Origin: an uncultured Oscillospiraceae bacterium
Lineage (GTDB): Bacteria > Bacillota > Clostridia > Oscillospirales > Oscillospiraceae
Assembly: GCA_910585265.1 (NCBI GenBank)
Contig: CAJUCA010000001.1
Span: 62,001 to 126,000 of the forward strand
Reading direction: 5' to 3'
DNA: 64,000 bases
Each line of letters starts with the position of its first letter. Position 1 is the stretch's first letter. A program made the position numbers and the translations under genes. This document shows, piece by piece, positions 33,438-40,337 of the stretch. The notes under the pieces are model-generated. The model was not told the origin of the DNA. It saw nothing but the letters and a program-made list of their open reading frames with translations, and made no database searches.

Positions 33438-33623
33438 ACTCTAACGAAACAGGAGCGGTACGCCTCCTTCTCCGGCATCAGACCCGACATGGACGGACAG
33501 GTCAAGTTCGTGTGGCGTACCGAGGCGGTAACGGCCCAGGACTGACGCCGGAAACTCCAAGTCCTTCAAATGAGCACTATCATTCCAAGCAAGGGTGTGG
33601 CCAGCACAGGCCGCACCCTTGCT
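33438..33623 (+). ncRNA. Candidate structured small RNA between sigK and the MATE gene
   Basis: The 357-bp interval 33384-33740 has no gene with a ribosome site. After the promoter at 33403-33431 the predicted RNA has a 9-bp long-range stem (CGGTACGCC 33456-33464 / GGCGTACCG 33514-33522) and a stem AGGACT / AGTCCT. It ends at a strong 15-bp hairpin (33588-33623) without a clear U tract. The same stretch is open and G/C-ending in one frame to a stop at 33543-33545 (YASFSGIRPDMDG), so a decayed gene fragment is an alternative. I recognise no known RNA family. Confidence 0.35.
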
Positions 33624-33667
33624 CCGCATTTACGCCCCATTCCGTCCCGCTGATTGGGGAAAGGGAA

Positions 33668-33696
33668 TTGATTTTCCCCTTCCAGTGTGATATACT
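33668..33696 (+). promoter_or_regulatory. Sigma-A promoter of the first MATE gene
   Basis: -35 TTGATT (33668-33673), 17-bp spacer, extended -10 TGATATACT (TATACT at 33691-33696). An imperfect inverted repeat AAGGGAA / TTTCCCCTT covers the -35 and may be an operator. Confidence 0.65.
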
Positions 33697-33740
33697 TCCC
33701 CCGCCGCAAGGCGTGATACAAGCAATCGGGAGTGGATACC

Positions 33741-35135
33741 ATGAACACGGCCACAGAACGGCCCATAGAGAAGGACCCCTTTTTCACCCGGGACAGCGGG
33801 TTCTACAAGACCCTGTTCCGGATGCTGCTGGTGGTGGCGATGCAAAACCTGGTGGCCTACAGCGTAAATATGGCGGACAACATCATGCTGGGCGTTTACA
33901 GCCAGGATTCCCTGTCCGCCGCCGCCACCGTCAACCAGGTATTTTTCGTGGTGCAGCAGTTCGCCCTGTCCATCGGCAACGCCCTGGTCGCGCTGGCCGC
34001 CCAGTATTGGGGCCAGAACCGCCCCGGCCCCGTGCGGACGCTGACGGGCATTGCCCTCAAGCTGGGGGTGATCCTCAGCGTAGCACTGGTGGCGGTCTGC
34101 GCCCTGTTCCCGGAGCCGCTGCTCTACCTGTTTACCGACTCGGCGGCGATTGTGGCGGAGGGGACCAAGTACCTGTCCCTGCTCCAGTGGACCTTTGCCC
34201 TGTTCATCCTCACCAACGTGCTGATGGCGGCCCTGCGCAGCGTGGGCATTGTGAACATCTCCTTTTACGTGTCGGTGGTCTCCCTGCTCGTCAACGTGGG
34301 CATAAACTACACCCTGATCTTCGGCAGATTCGGCTTCCCGGAGCTGGGCATTCTGGGTGCCGCGGTGGGCACGCTCACCGCCCGGACGCTGGAATTTTTG
34401 ATCGTGCTGGCCTACATCCTGAAGGTGGACAAAAAGCTCCGCCTGTTCAGCGGCGGCGCGCTGCTGCGGCGGGACCCCGCCCTCCGCCGGGACTACGCCA
34501 AGGTCTACCTGCCCATCATGTGCTCCCAGGTGCTGTGGGGGATCTCGGTGCCCATGCAGACCGCCATCCTGGGCCACCTGTCCGACGACGCCATCGCCGC
34601 CAACTCCATCGCCACCACCTTCTACCAGTATTTGAAGGTAATCGTCATCGCCATGTCCTCTGTGTCCGCGGTGATGATCGGCAGTGCCATCGGCCGGGGC
34701 GAGCGGAAGCGCGTCCGATCGGATGCCCGCTCCATGGCCGCCATCGACGTGGCCATCGGCTGCGTGCTGGCGGCCACGCTGTTTGTGCTCCGGGGACCGC
34801 TGGTGTCGCTGTACGACCTGACGCCGGAGGCGGCGGAAATGGCCCGCAGCCTCATCGCCGTCATGAGCGTGGTGATGATCGGAATGTCCTACCAGATGCC
34901 CGTGAGCTTCGGCATCATCCAGGGGGGCGGCGACGCGGGCTTCACCATGAAGATGAACCTGATCTCCACCTGGCTCATTGTAATGCCCCTGTCCTTTATG
35001 GCGGCCTTCTGGTGGAGGTGGCCCGTGGAGGCGGTCGTGCTGGTGATCCAGTCCGACCAGATTTTCAAGGGCCTGCCCACCTACCTGCGCTTCCGCAAAT
35101 ACCAGTGGATGAAGAAGCTGACCCAGGATGGATGA
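33741..35135 (+). CDS. MATE family efflux transporter
   Basis: Predicted cation-coupled multidrug or metabolite exporter. The 464 residues have about twelve membrane segments, with the MATE start FYKTLFRMLLVVAMQNLVAY, SVNMADNIMLGVYSQDSLSA, and a paired second half starting YAKVYLPIMCSQVLWGISV. LAAQYWGQNRPG is typical. The ATG at 33741 is 8 nt after GGGAG; a GTG three codons upstream is less likely. The substrate is unknown. It precedes yaaA by 84 bp. Confidence 0.9.
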   Translation: MNTATERPIEKDPFFTRDSGFYKTLFRMLLVVAMQNLVAYSVNMADNIMLGVYSQDSLSAAATVNQVFFVVQQFALSIGNALVALAAQYWGQNRPGPVRTLTGIALKLGVILSVALVAVCALFPEPLLYLFTDSAAIVAEGTKYLSLLQWTFALFILTNVLMAALRSVGIVNISFYVSVVSLLVNVGINYTLIFGRFGFPELGILGAAVGTLTARTLEFLIVLAYILKVDKKLRLFSGGALLRRDPALRRDYAKVYLPIMCSQVLWGISVPMQTAILGHLSDDAIAANSIATTFYQYLKVIVIAMSSVSAVMIGSAIGRGERKRVRSDARSMAAIDVAIGCVLAATLFVLRGPLVSLYDLTPEAAEMARSLIAVMSVVMIGMSYQMPVSFGIIQGGGDAGFTMKMNLISTWLIVMPLSFMAAFWWRWPVEAVVLVIQSDQIFKGLPTYLRFRKYQWMKKLTQDG

Positions 35136-35219
35136 GCACGCCCTCGCCCCTGCTCATCCCGAAATGCCACATAAAAAAGCAAGCCGCGCCGCAGCCGCAG
35201 GCGGAAACGGAGGGAAACC

Positions 35220-35987
35220 ATGCGAATCATCATCTCACCCGCCAAGAAAATGGCGGCAGACACGGACAGCCTCGCCGCGGACGGACTGCCCGCCCTTCTG
35301 GAGCGGACGGAGCGGCTGAAGGCCGTCCTCCAGGAAATGTCCCCGGCAGAATTGCAGGCCCTTTGGAAGTGTAACGACGCCATCGCCAAGCGGAACGTGG
35401 AGCGGCTGTCCGCCATGGATCTGCGCCGCCGCCTCACCCCCGCCATCCTCTCCTACGAGGGCATCCAGTACCAGTACATGGCCCCCCGGGTGATGGAGAC
35501 GGCCCAGCTGGACTATCTCCAGGAGCATCTGCGCATCCTGTCCGGCTTCTACGGCCTGCTGCGGCCCCTGGACGGCGTAACCCCCTACCGGCTGGAGATG
35601 CAGGCCAGGCTTCCGGTGGACGGGCACCGCGATCTGTATGGCTTCTGGGGGGACGCCCTGGCCCGCCGGCTCGCCGCCGAGACGGATTTTGTGCTCAACC
35701 TGGCCTCCAAGGAATACAGCCGCGCGGTGGAACCCCACTTACCCAAATCCGTCCGTTTCCTCACCTGCGCCTTTGGCGAATGGAAGGACGGCAAAATCGT
35801 GGAAAAAGGCACGATGTGCAAGATGGCCCGGGGCCAGATGGTGCGCTGGCTGGCGGAGAACGGCGTCACAAGCTGGGCCGATATCCGGGCGTTTGACCAG
35901 CTGGGGTATCAGTACCAGCCGGATCAGTCCACTGAGCACCACAGCGTATTTCTGAAAACCGCGCAGAAAGCAACCGCCCACGGCTGA
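35220..35987 (+). CDS. yaaA: YaaA family (UPF0246) peroxide stress protein
   Basis: YaaA in Escherichia coli lowers free iron and limits damage from hydrogen peroxide. The 255 residues begin MRIIISPAKKMAADTDSL, the family signature. Conserved segments follow (LSYEGIQYQYMAP, LSGFYGLLRPLDGVTPYRLEM, NLASKEYSRAV). The ATG follows GGAGGGAAACC. A hairpin terminator overlaps its stop. Peroxiredoxin and thioredoxin genes come next, consistent with an oxidative-stress theme. Confidence 0.93.
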   Translation: MRIIISPAKKMAADTDSLAADGLPALLERTERLKAVLQEMSPAELQALWKCNDAIAKRNVERLSAMDLRRRLTPAILSYEGIQYQYMAPRVMETAQLDYLQEHLRILSGFYGLLRPLDGVTPYRLEMQARLPVDGHRDLYGFWGDALARRLAAETDFVLNLASKEYSRAVEPHLPKSVRFLTCAFGEWKDGKIVEKGTMCKMARGQMVRWLAENGVTSWADIRAFDQLGYQYQPDQSTEHHSVFLKTAQKATAHG

Positions 35988-36004
35988 CCGTGGGCGGTTG
36001 TTTT
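35971..36004. terminator. Terminator shared by yaaA and bcp
   Basis: A 13-bp stem CAACCGCCCACGG / CCGTGGGCGGTTG with a 4-nt loop that includes the yaaA stop codon, followed by TTTTC. The genes converge here; the U tract favours the plus strand (yaaA). Confidence 0.85.
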
Positions 36005-36008
36005 CGAT

Positions 36009-36488
36009 TCATTTGTCCCCCTTGAGATACGCCAGAACCTCCGCCGCGTTGGTGTCCGGCTTCACCTTGGGCATGACCTTTTCGATCACACCGTTCTCGC
36101 CGATGATGAAGGTGGAGCGCACCACGCCCATGCTCACCTTGCCGTACAGCTTTTTCTCCTGCCATACGCCGTAGGCCTGGATGACAGCCAGCTCCGGGTC
36201 GGAGAGCAGAAGGAAGGGCAGCCCGTACTTCTCCGCAAATTTTTTGTGCGAGGCTGTGGAGTCCTTGCTGATCCCGATCACCACCGCGCCGATCTGCTGA
36301 AACTCCTCAAACGCCCCGGCAAAGGCGCAGGCCTGACGGGTACAGCCGGGGGTGTTGTCCCGGGGGTAGAAGTACAGCACCACCTTCTTCCCGGCAAAGT
36401 CCGCCAGGGAAACGGGCTTCCCCGACCCGTCCGGCAGCGTAAAACCAGGCGCGTTCGCGCCAGCCTCCAGCAGCTTGTTTGTCTCCAT
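36009..36488 (-). CDS. bcp: Thioredoxin-dependent peroxiredoxin (BCP/PrxQ)
   Basis: Reduces hydroperoxides with electrons from thioredoxin. The 159 residues have APGFTLPDGSGKPVSLADFA, VVLYFYPRDNTPGCTRQACAF with both the peroxidatic and resolving Cys (C-x4-C), and VVIGISKDSTASHKKFAEKY. The ATG at 36486-36488 was chosen because GGAG lies 8 nt upstream. The trxA gene is divergent, supplying the likely reductant. Confidence 0.94.
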   Translation of the reverse strand: METNKLLEAGANAPGFTLPDGSGKPVSLADFAGKKVVLYFYPRDNTPGCTRQACAFAGAFEEFQQIGAVVIGISKDSTASHKKFAEKYGLPFLLLSDPELAVIQAYGVWQEKKLYGKVSMGVVRSTFIIGENGVIEKVMPKVKPDTNAAEVLAYLKGDK

Positions 36489-36538
36489 ATTCATATCTCC
36501 ATCGTTCAAATTTTCTGTGGATGATTGCTGACACCATC

Positions 36539-36567
36539 AGTATACCGGAAATACCCGCCAATTTCAA
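36539..36567 (-). promoter_or_regulatory. Sigma-A promoter of bcp
   Basis: On the minus strand -35 TTGAAA (36562-36567), 17-bp spacer, -10 TATACT (36539-36544). Confidence 0.7.
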
Positions 36568-36639
36568 GCCTGAATAGACACCCGGCGCGCGTTTCCGCCC
36601 CACTGCCTCCGGCCCAGATACCGGATCAGATCCAAAAGG

Positions 36640-36680
36640 GTGACATTGTCACAGACCCAGGCCGCCTTTTTGTTTATACT
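36640..36680 (+). promoter_or_regulatory. trxA promoter region with a dyad at the class II activator position
   Basis: A -10 TATACT (36675-36680) lacks a -35 at the proper distance. A perfect dyad GTGACATTGTCAC (36640-36652) is centred about 41 bp upstream of the predicted start, the position used by Crp/Fnr-type class II activators. A Crp/Fnr gene lies 2.4 kb downstream. The regulator link is inference. Confidence 0.5.
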
Positions 36681-36713
36681 GCACTCATCACACAAGATAA
36701 GGAGACAAAAGCC

Positions 36714-37019
36714 ATGTCTGCAATCAATATCAATCAAACCAACTTCCCCGCAGAGGTCCTCCGCTCCGACCGCCCCGTCCTGCTGGACTTCTGGGCCCCC
36801 TGGTGCGGCCCCTGCCGCATGGTGGGCCCCATCCTGGAGGAGATCGCGGCGGAACGCCCCGATGTCAAGGTGGGCAAGGTCAATGTGGACGAACAGCCGG
36901 AGCTGGCGGGCCAGTTCGGCATCACCAGCATCCCCACCCTGATGGTACTGAAGAACGGCGAGATCGTGAATCAGGCCATGGGCGCGCGGCCCAAAAGCCA
37001 GATTCTGGCCCTGCTGTAA
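36714..37019 (+). CDS. trxA: Thioredoxin
   Basis: General disulfide reductant. The 101 residues have the active site FWAPWCGPCRMVGPIL (WCGPC), the cis-Pro loop GITSIPTLMVLKNGE, and typical length. The ATG at 36714 follows AAGGAG. It heads a probable trxA-rhodanese-CoA-disulfide reductase operon; the next start is 15 bp after its stop. No thioredoxin reductase gene is in the window. Confidence 0.96.
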   Translation: MSAININQTNFPAEVLRSDRPVLLDFWAPWCGPCRMVGPILEEIAAERPDVKVGKVNVDEQPELAGQFGITSIPTLMVLKNGEIVNQAMGARPKSQILALL

Positions 37020-37033
37020 AGGAGGTAAGCTTT

Positions 37034-37354
37034 ATGGGATTCTTTGATTTTCTGAAAGGCCCTGACATCAACCAGGGCGTCGCCGAGTGGAACGCCACCC
37101 CCGGCGCGGTGCTGCTGGATGTGCGCACCCCCCAGGAATACCGGGAGGGCCACATCCCCAACAGCGTCAACCTGCCCTTGCAGAGCCTGGGCGGTGGGGC
37201 GTCCGTCCCCGCCGGGAAGGACGCGCCCCTGTTCGTCTACTGCCACAGCGGGGCGCGGAGCCGGCAGGCAGTCAGCCTGCTGGGACAGATGGGCTATGCC
37301 CACGCGAAAAATATCGGCGGCATAGCCGCCTATCAGGGAAAGGTGGAACGCTGA
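37034..37354 (+). CDS. Single-domain rhodanese-like sulfurtransferase
   Basis: The 106 residues contain VLLDVRTPQEYREGHIPNSV and the active-site loop VYCHSGARSRQAV with the catalytic Cys, then YAHAKNIGGIAAYQGKVE. It probably carries persulfide sulfur. Its ATG follows GGAGGTAAGCTTT. Its stop directly abuts the start of the next gene, whose C-terminus carries a second rhodanese domain, so the two likely share substrates. Confidence 0.93.
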   Translation: MGFFDFLKGPDINQGVAEWNATPGAVLLDVRTPQEYREGHIPNSVNLPLQSLGGGASVPAGKDAPLFVYCHSGARSRQAVSLLGQMGYAHAKNIGGIAAYQGKVER

Positions 37355-39046
37355 ATGAAGGTTGTCATTGTGGGCGGCGTGGCGGGGGGAGCCACAGCGG
37401 CGGCACGGCTGCGCCGCCTGGACGAACAGGCGGAGATCGTGGTGTTCGAGCGGTCGGGCTATATCTCCTACGCCAACTGCGGCCTGCCCTACTACATCGG
37501 CGGGGCCATTGAGGACCGGGACGCCCTCACCCTCCAGACCCCGGAGAGCTTCGATGCCCGCTTCCAGGTGAAGATGCGGGTGCGCCACGAGGTCACCGCC
37601 ATCCATCCGGACCGCAAAACCGTCGCCGTGAAGAACCTGGGGACGGGAGAGGTGTTCGAGGAGTCCTACGACAAGCTGATCCTCTCCCCCGGCGCGAAGC
37701 CCGCCAAGCCCCCCATCCCGGGGATTGATCTGGACCGGATCTTCACCCTGCGGACGGTGGAGGACACCCTCCGCCTCAAGGACTACATCGGCACCGCCCG
37801 CCCCAAATCCGCAGTGCTGGTGGGCGGCGGCTTCATCGGGGTGGAGCTGGCGGAGAACCTGCGGGAGCTGGGGCTGGAGGTCACCATCGTAGAACAGCTT
37901 CCCCAGCTGATGAGCCCCTTCGACCCCGACATGGCGGCCTTCCTCCACAGCGAGATGCGGAAAAACGGAGTCAGGCTGGCCCTGGGCCGCGCCGTGGCGG
38001 GCTTTGAGACCCGGGACGGCGGCGTGGACGTGCTGCTGAAGGACGGGGAAACCCTCCACGCCGACCTGGCGGCCCTGGCCATCGGCGTCACTCCGGACAC
38101 CGCCCTGGCTAAGGAAGCGGGGCTGGAGCTGGGCCTCCGAGGCAGTATTGTGGTCAACGACCGGATGGAGACCTCCCTCCCGGACATCTACGCCGTGGGG
38201 GACGCCGTCCAGGTAAAGCACGCCGTCACCGGGCAGGACGCGCTGATCTCCCTGGCGGGCCCCGCCAACAAGCAGGGCCGGATCGCGGCGGACAATATCT
38301 GCGGCGGGGACAGCTGCTACCTTGGCAGTCAGGGCAGCTCCGTCCTCAAGGTGTTCGGCATGACGGCGGCGGCCACCGGGCTGAACGAGACCGCCGCCAG
38401 GCGGGCGGGGCTGGACGTGGATCGGGTGGTGCTGTCCCCCATGAGCCACGCGGGTTACTACCCAGGCGGCAAGCTGATGACCATGAAGGTGGTCTTTGAA
38501 AAGGGAACCTGCCGCCTGTTAGGGGCCCAGATCGTGGGCTACGAAGGGGTGGATAAGCGGATCGACGTGCTGGCCACCGCCCTGCGCGCCGGACTGTCGG
38601 CCCTCCAGCTCAAGGATCTGGATCTGGCCTACGCGCCGCCCTACTCCTCCGCCAAGGACCCGGTCAATATGGCGGGGTTCCTGGTGGAAAACCTGGAAAA
38701 AGGGGTTGTGAAGCAGTTCCACCTGGAGGACGTGGACACCCTGCCCAGGGACGGCAGTGTGACTCTGCTGGACGTGCGCACCCCCCAAGAGTACGCCGGA
38801 GGCTATGTGGAGGGCTTCCAGCTCATCCCCGTGGACGCCCTGCGCAAACGGCTGGGCGAGCTGGAGCGGGGCAAGCCGGTGTACGTCATGTGCCAGAGCG
38901 GCCTGCGCAGCTACATTGCCTGCCGTATTCTGGCGGGACACGGGTTCGAGACCTACAATTTCTCCGGCGGCTTCCGGTTCTATGACGCGGTCAGGAACGA
39001 CCGCCGGCTCATTGAGCGGGCCTCGGCCTGCGGTATGGATCAGTAA
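37355..39046 (+). CDS. CoA-disulfide/persulfide reductase with C-terminal rhodanese domain
   Basis: FAD- and NAD(P)H-dependent reductase of CoA disulfide, CoA persulfide or polysulfide. The 563 residues have an FAD motif VIVGGVAGGATAAARLRRLD, the catalytic Cys in YANCGLPYYIGG near residue 43, the NAD motif VLVGGGFIGVELAENLREL, and IYAVGDAVQV. The C-terminal rhodanese domain (about 470-560) has VTLLDVRTPQEYAGG and VMCQSGLRSYIACR. This CoADR-rhodanese fusion (Npsr-type) is known in anaerobes and prokaryotes that handle sulfur. It ends the trxA operon. Confidence 0.93.
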   Translation: MKVVIVGGVAGGATAAARLRRLDEQAEIVVFERSGYISYANCGLPYYIGGAIEDRDALTLQTPESFDARFQVKMRVRHEVTAIHPDRKTVAVKNLGTGEVFEESYDKLILSPGAKPAKPPIPGIDLDRIFTLRTVEDTLRLKDYIGTARPKSAVLVGGGFIGVELAENLRELGLEVTIVEQLPQLMSPFDPDMAAFLHSEMRKNGVRLALGRAVAGFETRDGGVDVLLKDGETLHADLAALAIGVTPDTALAKEAGLELGLRGSIVVNDRMETSLPDIYAVGDAVQVKHAVTGQDALISLAGPANKQGRIAADNICGGDSCYLGSQGSSVLKVFGMTAAATGLNETAARRAGLDVDRVVLSPMSHAGYYPGGKLMTMKVVFEKGTCRLLGAQIVGYEGVDKRIDVLATALRAGLSALQLKDLDLAYAPPYSSAKDPVNMAGFLVENLEKGVVKQFHLEDVDTLPRDGSVTLLDVRTPQEYAGGYVEGFQLIPVDALRKRLGELERGKPVYVMCQSGLRSYIACRILAGHGFETYNFSGGFRFYDAVRNDRRLIERASACGMDQ

Positions 39047-39087
39047 AAAAGGCCCCGCCCCGCTTCCAAACCGGAAGCGGGGCGGGG
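39047..39087. terminator. Bidirectional terminator between CoADR and the Crp gene
   Basis: A 15-bp stem CCCCGCCCCGCTTCC / GGAAGCGGGGCGGGG with a 5-nt loop, preceded by AAAAAAGG. On the minus strand it ends in TTTTTT, so it serves the Crp/Fnr gene best and the convergent CoADR gene less well. Confidence 0.88.
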
Positions 39088-39092
39088 TATTC

Positions 39093-39752
39093 TCACGTCC
39101 GGCTCAATTCCTCCAGCCGCTTTTCGTCCAGCAGCTCCACCGCCCCCCGGGACAGCTTCACCAATCCCTCGCCCTGGAGGTAGCGCAGCATCCGGGTCAC
39201 CACCTCCCGGTGGGTGCCCAGGTGGTTGGCAATGGCCTCGTGGGTAATGGACAGCCGGTTCCCGTCCTCGATGGCGGCCTCCTCCAGCAGAAAGCCCGCC
39301 ACCCTCCGGTCCATGCTTTTCCACATCACCTGCTCCAGCAGCCACATCACCTCGGAGAACCGGGCGGCCATGATCTCATTGGTGTAGTTGGACAGCGGGG
39401 CAGACTGGGCCATGATCCGCTGGTAAATCTCGGTGGGGATCACCCAGAGCTCCGTGTCCTTCTCCGCCTGGATGGTCACGTCAAACTGGAGGCTTCGCAG
39501 CATACAGGAGGCGGAAAACAGGCAGATGTCCCGGTCGAACAGCCGATAGAGGGTGATCTCCCGCCCCCCGTCCGACAGGATGTAGGCCCGGAGCCGTCCG
39601 GACTCCACCAGCAGCAGTCCGGCGCAGTCGGCACTGCCGTTGTGAATCACCGTGCCCGCCTCGATCCGGCGGCGGATCAGGCTGTTCCTGATGCGCTCCT
39701 GATGCTCCCCCGTCAGCTCATCCCAGATGGGAAACCAGTCTTGAACCTTCAT
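39093..39752 (-). CDS. Crp/Fnr family transcription regulator
   Basis: The 219 residues have an N-terminal cyclic-nucleotide-binding-like beta barrel (TVIHNGSADCAGLLLVESG, LRAYILSDGGREITLYRLF) and a C-terminal helix-turn-helix (SITHEAIANHLGTHREVVTR). DICLFSASCMLRSLQFD has two cysteines that might sense redox, but there is no clear FNR iron-sulfur Cys set and no cAMP-contact set. The ATG at 39750-39752 follows GGAGG. Its place between CoADR and desulfoferrodoxin suggests control of oxygen or sulfur stress genes. Confidence 0.88.
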   Translation of the reverse strand: MKVQDWFPIWDELTGEHQERIRNSLIRRRIEAGTVIHNGSADCAGLLLVESGRLRAYILSDGGREITLYRLFDRDICLFSASCMLRSLQFDVTIQAEKDTELWVIPTEIYQRIMAQSAPLSNYTNEIMAARFSEVMWLLEQVMWKSMDRRVAGFLLEEAAIEDGNRLSITHEAIANHLGTHREVVTRMLRYLQGEGLVKLSRGAVELLDEKRLEELSRT

Positions 39753-39781
39753 TCCAATCCTCCACACAGATGCGGCTGTTT

Positions 39782-39820
39782 GCGGGGCAAGGGGGCGGCA
39801 AAGCCGCCCCCTTGCCCCGC
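39782..39820 (-). terminator. Strong hairpin after the desulfoferrodoxin gene
   Basis: An 18-bp perfect stem (GCGGGGCAAGGGGGCGGC and its complement) with an AAA loop. There is no U tract on either side, so it may act as an RNA 3' stabiliser or a Rho-aided terminator. Confidence 0.55.
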
Positions 39821-39849
39821 CTCGGCGAAATGCTCAGAAGCTCCGCGCC

Positions 39850-40224
39850 TCAGGCCCGCCAAAGGCCATGCAGATTGCAGTAGGCGTAGACGGCCTCCAC
39901 CTCATCGCCCTCGCACAGGGCGAAGCAGGCGGCAGGCTCACTGCCGGGGCTGAGCACCTTCCGCTGGTTCCCCTGCTTGGTTTGAAGGGAAATCCACTCA
40001 ATATGGTGCTCCTGCGCCATGGGATGCTCCACGGAGCCCACCTGTACCTTGACCAGATTCCCCTCCACCTGATACACGGGGATGTGCTTTTCGGTGGCGG
40101 CCTCGGTGGTGCCGGCGACCAGCTCGGTCATCTTCTGCCCGCAGCACATCACCGGCACCCCTGCGTTCTTCACCATCGCGATGATATTGCCGCAGTGCCC
40201 GCAGATATAAAATTTCTGTTCCAT
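39850..40224 (-). CDS. Desulfoferrodoxin (superoxide reductase, class II type)
   Basis: Reduces superoxide to peroxide without releasing oxygen, a key defence in anaerobes. The 124 residues begin with a desulforedoxin-like domain (YICGHCGNIIAMV, then MCCGQKM, four Cys for iron). The neelaredoxin domain follows with EKHIPVY, GSVEHPMAQEHHIEWISL (His ligands) and the C-terminal AYCNLHGLW with the Cys and His ligands of the catalytic iron. Peroxide formed could go to Bcp. Confidence 0.95.
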   Translation of the reverse strand: MEQKFYICGHCGNIIAMVKNAGVPVMCCGQKMTELVAGTTEAATEKHIPVYQVEGNLVKVQVGSVEHPMAQEHHIEWISLQTKQGNQRKVLSPGSEPAACFALCEGDEVEAVYAYCNLHGLWRA

Positions 40225-40337
40225 GTTTCAATTCCTCCTGCTTATTTTTCCGGAGCAAGCTCCGCTTCCGGTGTGTTTATGCCCGTCCGCATACCATCCA
40301 GCCACTGGCCCTGTCCCCGTCCGTTTTCCGCCGCCTC

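Noticed and set aside
33441-33629. A 62-codon minus-strand frame after sigK
   Set aside because: No ribosome site and no recognisable motif; it overlaps the hairpins of the small-RNA candidate.
37034-39046. Repeated VLLDVRTPQEY segments as a possible recent gene duplication
   Set aside because: Both are ordinary rhodanese domains. The repeated DNA is limited to the conserved motif, and the proteins differ elsewhere.
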